Below, one piece after another: positions 1-6,543 of a DNA stretch of 6,543 nucleotides. The stretch's first letter is position 1, and every line of letters begins with the position of its first letter. The translations under genes were made by a program, and so were the position numbers. The stretch comes from Deltaproteobacteria bacterium (lineage in GTDB: Bacteria > Desulfobacterota > DSM-4660 > Desulfatiglandales > Desulfatiglandaceae), in the NCBI GenBank assembly GCA_019313765.1, contig JAFDAP010000097.1, forward strand, positions 1 through 6,543, in the 5' to 3' direction. The notes under the pieces were generated by a model. The model was not told the DNA's origin, did not search any database, and saw nothing but the letters and a program-made list of their open reading frames with translations.

Positions 1-135
1 CAACACTCGACATTTTTTGTTCGAAATTCTGCGGTTCGCATTGATCGATGGACGCTACCAACATCTTCTTATCAGTATTTTGTAGACGGTTGACTAAGGT
101 GCATACCCAGTTATTTTATTATACTTTAGCCCGTT
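1..135. other. Left-edge non-coding or gene-remnant stretch
   Basis: No gene can be called here with confidence. Two plus-strand frames are open from the left edge: one closes at a TGA at 91-93 and the other at a TAG at 83-85. Either could be the last ~30 residues of a gene entering from the left. On the minus strand an ATG at 62-64 opens a frame running off the edge (MLVASIDQCEPQNF...), preceded by a weak purine-rich AGAAG. None of the short peptides is recognisable. Positions 94-135 are AT-rich and run into the palindrome. The stretch is best treated as unassigned. Confidence 0.3.
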
Positions 136-325
136 GCAAGGGTGAGGTGTTTTTCAAGGCGATATCTAAACCTTGCGCAGGAACGTGACCGGTTTTCAGG
201 GTTCTGCGAAAATTTGCCTTAGACCTCATGCAGTAAGCTGGAACGAACCCTGAAAATTCGGCCACTGCAAAAGGTTATTGCTAATGCGCTTTGAGATGTC
301 GCCTTGAAAAATACCTCACCCTTGC
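136..325. repeat. Nested imperfect palindrome, MITE-like intergenic repeat
   Basis: The two ends are near-perfect inverted copies: 136-167 against the reverse complement of 294-325 matches at 30 of 32 positions. The two differences are G/A and T/C transitions. Inside these arms, 169-180 pairs with 265-276 (10 of 12), and 185-204 pairs with 245-265 (about 18 matches, two substitutions and one 1-nt gap). About 40 nt are left as an unpaired centre. The right arm carries roughly 18 extra bases (about 277-293) compared with the left, so the structure is one long palindrome with a bulge. An outer 8-bp inverted match (125-132 with 358-365) may mark the true ends. There is no room for a transposase, no clear target-site duplication and no U-tract of a standard terminator. 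A non-autonomous element (MITE), a dispersed bacterial palindrome or a structured RNA are all possible. It lies just downstream of the minus-strand ATPase gene and may also act as its 3' transcript structure. Confidence 0.75.
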
Positions 326-368
326 GATGGAGTTCTAACATTCGCGGATTTTTCAAAGGGCTAAAATG

Positions 369-1691
369 TTACAGAGAATCAAGAATGTGCCCTATTCGTA
401 TAACAGAATATAAGGGGACTGCGATTATTTTACCACTTCGGGCAAAGTTCTGTTCAGATGCCTTTATTCCAAATGGAACGGATGTATATTTGGAAAGAAA
501 AAAATGGAGACTCTTCAGGTGTCCGAAAGCGCTCGCCTTTACTTCGACAGGAACAACTTTGCCATGAACAGTTGTCAGATAATCGATCTCAGCGGTTGAG
601 CTGCGGGTAGCCCGATCCCAGTAATAAAGACCGGGATTTCTGTTAATACCTTCCAGGGACACAAGCTCCTGGCCAACAAACTGCTCTGCAATTGCCCCGG
701 TGTGCGCGGAAACCAAATTCTCATTATTGCTCCACTCCCGATACCGGGTTCCCATCAGGCGCTGCATAAGACCCACATCAAGAAATACCAGTTTGTATCT
801 TTTTTCAGACGCCCCGGCAGCAAGAGGAACACCAGCCCCTGAAGTGGCTTTTACTTTTATGAGAATATGGGCCTTTTCCAGCAGATTAATTGCATTTTTG
901 ATCTGCTGGGCCTTTGCATCCGGATCAATCTTGGAATAGGTCACCTTTCTACCGACAACCTTTGGCGCAATTTCAAACATCCTGCTAATGTGTTCTGTGC
1001 CTGCCCTTCCGCAATACTTGTTGAAATCAACCCGGTATGCAGATAGGATGTTTTCCTGTTCATCAGAAGCGCTCAAATAGGAATTGTCCTCAATGAATCT
1101 TTTAAGGACCCCCGGCATCCCTCCTACGAAGAGATAGTCCCTTAATAGCGCAAGAATCTTTTTGTGAATAAGATCTCCGGAGACATTGAGAAGATTGTAT
1201 TCGGCAATCTGCTGTGCGAGAATATCTTTTCCCAGAGCCTTAATAAATTCGATGAAAGTAAAAGGACGCACATAAACAAACTCCACCCTGCCAACCGGGA
1301 CTGAGATCCTGCTCAATTCAAATTCCAGCAAAGAACCTGCACCTGCTACGTGCAACCTGGGAATTTCCTCGTAAAAATAGCGAAGCGCTGTTACAGCCTC
1401 TGGACAATTCTGGATTTCATCAAAGAAGAGAAGTGTCTGTCCGGGAGAAATATCCTGTTCATAGAAGGCCGCTATCTCGCGGATAATCCTTTTAGGGTCC
1501 AGGTCCTGATAGAAAAGACTGCCAAGGGCCGGATTTTTTTCGAAGTTGATACAGACAAATGAAGAAAATTTACTTCCCAGTTTTTCGACTGCGTAGGATT
1601 TTCCAGTCTGTCGCGCACCGCGCAGGAGCAACGGCTTTCGGTGCCTTTCTTTAGCCCATTGAATGAGATAATTATCCAGATCACGTTCCAT
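369..1691 (-). CDS. AAA_14/DUF4143 family ATPase (COG1373-type)
   Basis: This is a predicted cytoplasmic P-loop ATPase of the widespread AAA_14 plus DUF4143 family, whose biological role is not established. Numbered from the ATG at 1689-1691 (440 aa), the Walker A motif GARQTGKS is at 25-32 and Walker B (TLLFFDEIQ) at about 86-94. A sensor-like GAGSLLEFE follows at about 117-125. The C-terminal DUF4143 region ends in AEID (about 367-370) and VPVEVKA (about 380-386). This resembles the D...ExK core of PD-(D/E)xK nucleases, so a restriction-like fold is likely, but activity is unproven. The start is uncertain: the frame extends to a TTG at 1725-1727 and another ATG at 1701-1703, none with a clear Shine-Dalgarno. 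The 1691 ATG is preferred because homologues typically begin with MxRxL just before the P-loop region. The gene is intact, stands alone, is divergent from pqiA, and ends in TAA at 369-371. No functional link to the Pqi operon is evident. Confidence 0.9.
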   Translation of the reverse strand: MERDLDNYLIQWAKERHRKPLLLRGARQTGKSYAVEKLGSKFSSFVCINFEKNPALGSLFYQDLDPKRIIREIAAFYEQDISPGQTLLFFDEIQNCPEAVTALRYFYEEIPRLHVAGAGSLLEFELSRISVPVGRVEFVYVRPFTFIEFIKALGKDILAQQIAEYNLLNVSGDLIHKKILALLRDYLFVGGMPGVLKRFIEDNSYLSASDEQENILSAYRVDFNKYCGRAGTEHISRMFEIAPKVVGRKVTYSKIDPDAKAQQIKNAINLLEKAHILIKVKATSGAGVPLAAGASEKRYKLVFLDVGLMQRLMGTRYREWSNNENLVSAHTGAIAEQFVGQELVSLEGINRNPGLYYWDRATRSSTAEIDYLTTVHGKVVPVEVKASAFGHLKSLHFFLSKYTSVPFGIKASEQNFARSGKIIAVPLYSVIRIGHILDSL

Positions 1692-1907
1692 GCTTGGCAG
1701 CATATATACGAATACGACAAAAGTCAAGGTAATTCAGTCCGGCTAACAGATATTTTTAGGGGAAATTATGACAAGCAAACAGATAAATATCAGGGTATTT
1801 TCAAGCTAAGAAAAACTATTTGCCTGTCTCCTTTTTTTACTTCGACCCAATTTCGCCCTACCGACATAAAATCCTTACCGGGAATTGCTCGTTAACAAGT
1901 TTTTGAT
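1692..1907. other. Divergent intergenic region between the ATPase gene and pqiA
   Basis: This AT-rich stretch separates the minus-strand ATPase from the plus-strand pqi operon. No RNA gene or strong terminator is visible. A 13-codon plus-strand ORF (1768-1809, MTSKQINIRVFSS) follows an AGGGGA at 1758-1763 with 5-nt spacing. It could be a leader peptide or chance. It lies upstream of the proposed pqi promoter, which argues against a leader role for that transcript. No convincing -10/-35 pair was found for the ATPase gene on the minus strand. Confidence 0.5.
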
Positions 1908-1936
1908 TTGATTTTTGAATCATTAATGTTTATGGT
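1908..1936 (+). promoter_or_regulatory. Putative sigma70-type promoter of the pqi operon
   Basis: TTGATT (1908-1913) and TATGGT (1931-1936) are separated by exactly 17 bp in an AT-rich tract, pointing at pqiA. Transcription would start near 1943, giving a leader of roughly 55 nt before the ATG at 1998. A short inverted repeat (TGATT at 1909-1913, AATCA at 1918-1922) overlaps the -35 box and could be an operator half-site pair, but it is too short to argue strongly. In E. coli pqiAB is induced by superoxide through SoxRS; no SoxS box can be identified here. Confidence 0.45.
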
Positions 1937-1997
1937 ATAGCCCTTAACTTTCAAAAATCACTTGGTTTATTGTAACCGAAGGGGCGGATATTTCTTG

Positions 1998-3284
1998 ATG
2001 ACTTCGATAGAAAACATTAAGGATTCCAGCCGGCCTGATCTTTCAGAAGGCGGGTTGATTGCCTGTCACGAATGTGATTTTCTGCACAGCATAGAGCCTG
2101 TTCCGGTTGGCGGGAAGGCCCTTTGCTCCCGATGTGGAGCGTTACTGTATAAAAATATCCCCAACAGCATTGAAAGGGCCCTGGCCTTGAACCTGGCCGG
2201 TTTGATGCTCTTCATCATGGCCAACGTATTTCCCTTCATTTCCCTGAAGCTGAGCGGTCGAGTCGAGGAGAACGTTTTTCTCTCCGGGGCCATGGCGCTT
2301 TACCGTCTGGGCATGGGCGAAGTGGGCTTACTGGTGATTTTCACAAGCTTTCTCTTCCCCTTCCTGACCATCGCCGGAATGCTTTACATCCTCCTTCCAC
2401 TGAAATTTGGACACCGGCCCTGGAAGATGGCCCCTGTATATCGCCTGGTCCGCTCCCTGGTCCCGTGGAACCTGCTTGCGGTCTTTATGCTTGGGGTCCT
2501 TATCGCCATTGTCAAGCTCCTCGACCTTGCCACCATCATACCGGGCATTTCCCTGTATTCGTTTGTAGGGTTTATGGTGGTATCGACTGCGGCCCACGCG
2601 AACATGGATCCTTCTGTGATCTGGTCTTCCATGAAGATAGAACCGGCGGGGAACGGATCCGGGGCCACGGCCGCTGAAAGAGGCCTGATCGGCTGCCATA
2701 CTTGCGCCCTGCTCGTTCCTAAAACAAGCCTCGACGAACACGGCCATGGCGACTGTCCCCGCTGCGGAACATCCCTGCACAGCCGCAAAACCAATAGCCT
2801 TGCACGGACCTGGGCCCTTATCTTTTCCGCGACCCTCCTTTATATCCCGGCCAATGTCTACCCGGTAATGACGGTAATCCGATTCGGTCAGGGGCATCCG
2901 AATACCATTCTCAGCGGCGTGGTTCACCTGATTGAAGGTGGAATGTGGGTCCTTGCCATGATAATTTTTTTCGCGAGCATAGTGGTCCCGGTACTGAAAC
3001 TGATCGTGCTTTCCTTTCTACTGCTTACGATTAAGAAAAAATCATCGTGGCGCTCCCGGGACAGAACCCACCTCTTTCGCGTCACCGAAGGAGTAGGAGC
3101 ATGGTCTATGGTAGATATTTATGTGGTTGCAGTTCTGGCCGGATTAGTAAACCTTGGCGCCCTGTCGACAATTCGACCCGAAATCGGCGTTGCGTTTTTT
3201 GCCGCCGTGGTGGTCATTACAATGTTCGCCGCTCACAGTTTCGACCCCAGGCTGATATGGGATAATGTTGAAAGGTTGAAATGA
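1998..3284 (+). CDS. pqiA: PqiA family inner-membrane protein of a lipid transport system
   Basis: This integral inner-membrane protein partners the MCE protein PqiB and is thought to load or extract lipids at the inner membrane. Numbered from the ATG at 1998 (428 aa; E. coli PqiA is about 417), it is a tandem duplication. Each half starts with a rubredoxin-like zinc ribbon carrying two CxxC pairs: C23/C26 with C43/C46, and C233/C236 with C253/C256. Each ribbon is followed by about four membrane segments (roughly 60-85, 109-135, 156-178, 182-200; then 270-294, 316-345, 371-390, 394-412). Family hallmarks are ANVFP (75-79), ANVYP (285-289), WSMVDIYV (369-376) and the paired DPSVIW and DPRLIW motifs that close each half. 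All eight cysteines are intact. The frame also opens at a TTG at 1962, but that lacks a ribosome site; GGGGCGG (1981-1987) lies 10 nt before the ATG. The stop overlaps the pqiB start (ATGA), implying translational coupling. First gene of the operon. Confidence 0.92.
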   Translation: MTSIENIKDSSRPDLSEGGLIACHECDFLHSIEPVPVGGKALCSRCGALLYKNIPNSIERALALNLAGLMLFIMANVFPFISLKLSGRVEENVFLSGAMALYRLGMGEVGLLVIFTSFLFPFLTIAGMLYILLPLKFGHRPWKMAPVYRLVRSLVPWNLLAVFMLGVLIAIVKLLDLATIIPGISLYSFVGFMVVSTAAHANMDPSVIWSSMKIEPAGNGSGATAAERGLIGCHTCALLVPKTSLDEHGHGDCPRCGTSLHSRKTNSLARTWALIFSATLLYIPANVYPVMTVIRFGQGHPNTILSGVVHLIEGGMWVLAMIIFFASIVVPVLKLIVLSFLLLTIKKKSSWRSRDRTHLFRVTEGVGAWSMVDIYVVAVLAGLVNLGALSTIRPEIGVAFFAAVVVITMFAAHSFDPRLIWDNVERLK

Positions 3285-4999
3285 AGGATACTCATACTGA
3301 CTCAGACAAAGCCGCAACGGCCCCGTCACCAATGATCAAAAAAAAGTCGGGGTTTTCCTTAGTGTGGCTGATTCCTATTATCACAGCCCTTATTGGCGGC
3401 TGGCTCATCTTCAAGACCCTCTCTGAGAAGGGACCGGATATCACCATCACCTTCAAGACCGCGGAAGGGATCGAGGCAGGAAAGACCAAGATAAAGTACA
3501 AGGAAATTGAGATCGGGGTAGTAGATTCGGTGCATTTCAGCAAAGACTTCTCCCATATCATCGTTAAGGCCAGCATGGAAAAGGGGTCACAGTCGTTCCT
3601 TCGGCGAGGCACTCGCTTCTGGGTGGTCAATCCCCGCTTCAGTCTCCGTGGGGCCTCGGGCCTCGGCACTCTGTTTTCGGGTGCTTTCATTGAGATCGAG
3701 CCGGGTCAGGGGGCTTCCCAGAAGCGTTTTGTCGGACTCGATGTGCCGCCGGTAATCAAGGCCGATGTAACTGGAATAAAGATCGTGCTCCTGGCTAAGA
3801 AACTCGGTTCCATTGACTCAGGTTCACCTGTCTACTATCACGGGATCCTTGCCGGCGAGACTCTCGGATGGGAGCTTGGAAACGACCAAAAGAGTATTTT
3901 TATCCACGTTTTTGTCAAGGCGCCTTACGACAAGCTTGTTCAGAGCAACACAAGATTCTGGAATGTAAGCGGGGTAGACGTCTCAGTCGGGTCTGAAGGT
4001 ATCAGCGTGCGCACGGAGTCGTTCCATTCCCTTCTTTACGGCGGCATCGCTTTTGAGACCCCCGACACTCTGGAACAGGTGAATGATAATGTGGAAGGAC
4101 TGGTTTTCACCCTCTATGACGATCACAAAAGCATCCAGGAGCAGTTCTACACAAAGAAGATTACTTTCATCCTCTTTTTTGATGGGTCTGTTAGAGGCCT
4201 TAACGTGGACGCTCCTGTTGAGTTCAAAGGAATCAAAGTCGGGTCGGTGAAGGACATCCGTCTTGAATTCGACAGCAGCGACACCACGTTTCGTATTCCG
4301 GTCCTGATAGAAGTCGAACCGGAAAGAGTCATCGAACGGGGTAAAGATAGGGCCTCATCGCCATTCCAGACATTGCAAACCCTTGTCGACCGTGGTTTGC
4401 GGGCCAGATTACAGTCGGGCAGCCTCCTTACCGGAAAGCTTTTCGTTGAGCTCGATATGCATCCCGGCACCCCCGTCCGCCTGGTTAACGAGGGGGGGCC
4501 ATACCCTGAATTGCCCACCATTCCGGCCAGCCTTGCACAGATGACCGCATCCCTTAAGGGTATCCTCGCCAAATTAGAAAAGGTGGACATGGAAAGGATC
4601 GGAGTGGAATTCTTAGAGACCCTTAAAGAGGCCAACAAATTTGCAAAAGGGGCCAGTGACTTTATCAACAAGCCGGAAATCCAGGACGTCGTGGAAGATC
4701 TGAGTGAATCGCTGAATGCTTTAAAAGACATTTTGCGTAAACTGGACCAGCGCGTCGAGCCGATTGCGGAAAACCTGGAAAAGGCTATTGGGGCCGGCCA
4801 TCAGGCCCTGGAAAAGGCCCGGGTAACAATTGGACTGGTCGATGACGTGCTAAAGCCCGATTCACCCCTCCAATACAGATTTATTGAGTTGACCGAGGAA
4901 TTGGCCGAAACGGCCCGTTCCATCCGTGCCCTTGTTGACCTGTTAGAGCGAAACCCCAACGCCCTAATCTTCGGCAAGGATCCTTCAGGAGATAAATGA
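3281..4999 (+). CDS. pqiB: PqiB: membrane-anchored triple MCE-domain lipid transport protein
   Basis: PqiB proteins form a hexameric stack of MCE rings ending in a coiled-coil needle that makes a hydrophobic channel across the periplasm. This 572-aa copy is close to the E. coli length (about 546). A hydrophilic N-terminus is followed by one transmembrane anchor (about 26-45). MCE 1 spans about 52-143, with the pore-loop segment GLGTLFSGAFIEIEPG. MCE 2 spans about 164-260, with SLLYGGIAFETP. MCE 3 spans about 293-395, with the conserved VEFKGIKVGSV and SLLTGKLFVELD, and has a polar insert near 350-362. From about 415 to 555 the chain is helical and charged, fitting the needle, and it ends in LLERNPNALIFGK, a typical PqiB/YebT-like tail. 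AAAGG at 3271-3275 sits 5 nt before the ATG. The gene overlaps pqiA by 4 nt and shares an ATGA junction with pqiC. Three MCE domains, rather than the seven of LetB/YebT or the one of MlaD, identify it as PqiB. Confidence 0.94.
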   Translation: MKDTHTDSDKAATAPSPMIKKKSGFSLVWLIPIITALIGGWLIFKTLSEKGPDITITFKTAEGIEAGKTKIKYKEIEIGVVDSVHFSKDFSHIIVKASMEKGSQSFLRRGTRFWVVNPRFSLRGASGLGTLFSGAFIEIEPGQGASQKRFVGLDVPPVIKADVTGIKIVLLAKKLGSIDSGSPVYYHGILAGETLGWELGNDQKSIFIHVFVKAPYDKLVQSNTRFWNVSGVDVSVGSEGISVRTESFHSLLYGGIAFETPDTLEQVNDNVEGLVFTLYDDHKSIQEQFYTKKITFILFFDGSVRGLNVDAPVEFKGIKVGSVKDIRLEFDSSDTTFRIPVLIEVEPERVIERGKDRASSPFQTLQTLVDRGLRARLQSGSLLTGKLFVELDMHPGTPVRLVNEGGPYPELPTIPASLAQMTASLKGILAKLEKVDMERIGVEFLETLKEANKFAKGASDFINKPEIQDVVEDLSESLNALKDILRKLDQRVEPIAENLEKAIGAGHQALEKARVTIGLVDDVLKPDSPLQYRFIELTEELAETARSIRALVDLLERNPNALIFGKDPSGDK

Positions 5000-5640
5000 T
5001 GCTGCTTACATTTTTGCGAATCCGGATGGTTTTGGCTTTTTTACTGGCAGGGAGCTTCTTGTCCGGTTGTATTACGACATCCCACCCGGCCACCCGGTTC
5101 TATGTCCTTAACTCGCTTGATCCCGGCGTAAGCCTTGTAAGCAAAACCGACCGGAAATGCGCGTTGTCCGTGGAGGTAGCCTCGCTTCGCCTGCCTCAAT
5201 ATTTAGAAAGACCGCAGATCGTCACCCGGAGCAGCAGAAATCGGCTTGAACTTGCAGAATACCATCAGTGGGGAGGGAACCTAAGAAAAAACATGATGCG
5301 GGTCCTCGCCCAAAATCTTTCCCGGCTACTTGACACTCCCAATATCGCGATCTACCCGCATCGTCCCCCAGTCCACCCTGATTTTCGTGTTGAACTGGAG
5401 GTTATGCAGTTTGAGGGGGGGGCCGATGGACAGGTGCGGCTTTCCGCCCTGTGGCGCCTGTTGCGAGGCAAGGATCAAAAACCCCTGGTGACCCGAATCA
5501 CTGATCTGGCGAGCCCGGTTTCTCAGAAAGGAGGAGACTTCGAGCACACGGTTTCGGCCATGAGCAAGCTTTTTGGTGAGTTAAGTCAAATCATCGGCAG
5601 TACGATCCTGGAACACGTTCACGGGAGGCCCGACTCTTGA
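4996..5640 (+). CDS. pqiC: PqiC family outer-membrane lipoprotein (ABC_trans_aux/DUF330)
   Basis: PqiC is the outer-membrane partner of PqiB; in E. coli it forms a ring that docks the PqiB needle. This 214-aa protein starts with a short basic region and hydrophobic stretch ending in the lipobox LSGC, so C25 is the predicted lipidated cysteine. The residue after it is Ile rather than Asp, consistent with Lol-dependent transfer to the outer membrane. Family features are TRFYVL just after the lipobox (33-38), LPQYLERPQIVTRSS (66-80), then AEYHQWGGNLRKNMMRVLAQNL (about 87-108). The mature domain is about 190 residues, normal for PF03886. Two adjacent ATGs (4996 and 4999) are possible. AGGAG at 4987-4991 gives 4 or 7 nt spacing, so 4999 may be the true start. 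The gene overlaps the end of pqiB and the beginning of the next gene, so the cluster is almost certainly one transcript. Confidence 0.88.
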   Translation: MMLLTFLRIRMVLAFLLAGSFLSGCITTSHPATRFYVLNSLDPGVSLVSKTDRKCALSVEVASLRLPQYLERPQIVTRSSRNRLELAEYHQWGGNLRKNMMRVLAQNLSRLLDTPNIAIYPHRPPVHPDFRVELEVMQFEGGADGQVRLSALWRLLRGKDQKPLVTRITDLASPVSQKGGDFEHTVSAMSKLFGELSQIIGSTILEHVHGRPDS

Positions 5641-6542
5641 TGCGGTATAGGATGCCAAAATATGCGAACGCACTGTTGTCCGGAATCGTTTTACTTCCCG
5701 CACTCCTTTTTTTTCCGGTATTTTCCGAACCTGTCCAGGCCAACGATACATGGACCGGACGTCGTGTCATGGATGAAGTTTTCAAACGCCATGAAATGTT
5801 CCCTTACGTCTTCGAAGAACAGACCATTATCATGATGGACAGTGCGGGAAACCGCGACGTCAGAAAGTCTCGACGCTTCTCCCGTGTGGAAAAGGATGGA
5901 ACGGTCAAACATCTTTTGGTCTTCGACAATCCGGCCGAGGTCCGAGGGGTAGCGCTGCTGGCGATTCATCATCACTCCGGTCGCGTAGAAAGCGGAATAT
6001 ATCTGCCCGCTTTTGGAAAGAAACTGAAATCCAACGCCGGGAAAAGCAGAGGCAGCCATTTTTTAGGCACCGACTTTGCTTTGGAAGATCTCGCCGCGGA
6101 GGTTTTATCGGATTTTCGTTATGTCCGTGTTGCGGATAAGAAAATCAATAAGATCGCCCATTTTGTCGTTGAGGCCTTTCCTCAGGACAAGGAGGTCGAA
6201 CGGCTTACGGGTTACAGCCTGCGCCGGCACTTTATTCGAAAAGACAATTTCTTCATCATTCGTACCGACTATTACGATCGCCGCGGCCGGTTTTTCAAGA
6301 GCCAAACCAGTCACGATCTAAAAAGGGTGGATGGCGACATGTGGAGAGCCGATATGGTCCTCATGCAAAACCACAAGGAGAAGCATAATACGTTAATAAA
6401 GATTGATCGGCGCGTCTTTTCCCACGATTACGTGCCCCCTGAGATGTTTACCTCGGCCTGGCTTCTGGAGAACCGACACATTCAGGTCACGGAAAGAGGT
6501 CTTTTCCAGGATGCCTACAGGGCTTCCGAGGAGAATGAATAA
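5640..6542 (+). CDS. Secreted LolA-like 'outer membrane lipoprotein-sorting' family protein
   Basis: This is a predicted periplasmic protein of the LolA_like group (PF17131-type), often named outer membrane lipoprotein-sorting protein; its members are not LolA itself and most have no proven function. Numbered from the ATG at 5640 (300 aa), a basic start and hydrophobic core give a signal peptide, with likely cleavage after PVQA (about 34). Family signatures are LLVFDNPAEVRGVALLAI (about 92-109), YLPAFGKKLK (121-130), RGSHFLGTDFALEDL (137-151) and a C-terminal KHNTLIKIDRRVF...VPPEMFTSAWLL. No lipobox or further membrane segment is seen. A TTG at 5637 is an alternative start: GGGAGG (5623-5628) is 8 nt from it and 11 nt from the ATG. 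ATG 5652 is also possible and would still leave a signal peptide. The start overlaps the pqiC stop, so it is probably translationally coupled. A lipid-binding half-barrel acting with PqiABC is inferred from context. It ends in TAA at 6540-6542, essentially at the window edge. Confidence 0.8.
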   Translation: MRYRMPKYANALLSGIVLLPALLFFPVFSEPVQANDTWTGRRVMDEVFKRHEMFPYVFEEQTIIMMDSAGNRDVRKSRRFSRVEKDGTVKHLLVFDNPAEVRGVALLAIHHHSGRVESGIYLPAFGKKLKSNAGKSRGSHFLGTDFALEDLAAEVLSDFRYVRVADKKINKIAHFVVEAFPQDKEVERLTGYSLRRHFIRKDNFFIIRTDYYDRRGRFFKSQTSHDLKRVDGDMWRADMVLMQNHKEKHNTLIKIDRRVFSHDYVPPEMFTSAWLLENRHIQVTERGLFQDAYRASEENE

Positions 6543-6543
6543 T

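Noticed and set aside
136..325. CRISPR array or ordinary rho-independent terminator
   Set aside because: The repeats are inverted rather than direct and have no regular spacers. There is no compact GC-rich stem followed by a U-tract.
125..365. Integron attC site as an explanation for the palindrome
   Set aside because: The expected RYYYAAC and GTTRRRY core sites are not present at the ends, no integron integrase or cassette structure is seen, and the arms are too perfect for a typical attC.
304..567. Plus-strand ORF of 87 codons overlapping the ATPase 3' end
   Set aside because: It begins inside the palindrome at a TTG and runs antisense to the conserved DUF4143 C-terminus. It has no ribosome site and no recognisable domain.
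1745..1785. Short direct repeat AACAGATA at 1745-1752 and 1778-1785
   Set aside because: Eight bases repeated once in AT-rich DNA is expected by chance, and the flanks do not align convincingly.
1641..1895. Plus-strand ORF of 84 codons crossing from the ATPase 5' end into the intergenic region
   Set aside because: Its first part is antisense to the ATPase start and the rest is low-complexity intergenic translation with no family resemblance.
1961..1980. Small hairpin TTGGTT/AACCGA just before the pqiA ribosome site
   Set aside because: The stem is only about six pairs including a G-U. It is too weak to call a riboswitch or thermosensor.
2328..2927. Minus-strand ORF of 199 codons inside pqiA
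   Set aside because: It is a shadow of the strongly supported PqiA frame; its product is polar and basic, with no domain signature.
4147..4731. Minus-strand ORF of 194 codons inside pqiB
   Set aside because: It is antisense to the third MCE domain and the helical region, with a serine/arginine-rich shadow composition.

Overview
The window looks like chromosomal DNA of a Gram-negative bacterium with a double membrane. A lipobox lipoprotein, an Sec-type exported protein and a PqiABC envelope-spanning lipid-transport cluster all point that way. Moderate base composition, together with a Pqi cluster followed by a LolA-like gene and a COG1373-type ATPase, would suit a Desulfobacterota ('deltaproteobacterial') genome. 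That taxonomic guess is inference only; no marker gene is present.

Layout. Positions 1-368 hold no convincing complete gene. They contain a striking nested imperfect palindrome (core 136-325, possibly 125-365) that looks like a MITE or other dispersed intergenic repeat. It ends only a few bases past the stop codon of the next gene. A minus-strand gene (369-1691) encodes an AAA_14/DUF4143 ATPase with a degenerate nuclease-like tail. About 300 bp of AT-rich divergent intergenic DNA follows, with a plausible sigma70-type promoter at 1908-1936 pointing right.

From 1998 to the right edge, four plus-strand genes are packed with stop/start overlaps: pqiA (two zinc-ribbon/four-helix modules in the inner membrane), pqiB (membrane-anchored protein with three MCE domains and a helical C-terminus), pqiC (outer-membrane lipoprotein) and a secreted LolA-like 'outer membrane lipoprotein-sorting' family protein. 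The stop of the last gene lies at the window edge, after a GAGGAG that could serve a further gene starting there.

How they may work together. In E. coli, PqiA, PqiB and PqiC form a bridge for lipids between the inner and outer membranes: PqiA in the inner membrane, PqiB as a stacked MCE ring with a coiled-coil needle, and PqiC as the outer-membrane ring. The fourth gene, translationally coupled to pqiC, has a fold family that binds lipids or acyl chains. It is therefore a candidate periplasmic accessory factor for this machine. This gene linkage is the most functionally interesting feature; the palindrome is the most interesting non-coding one.
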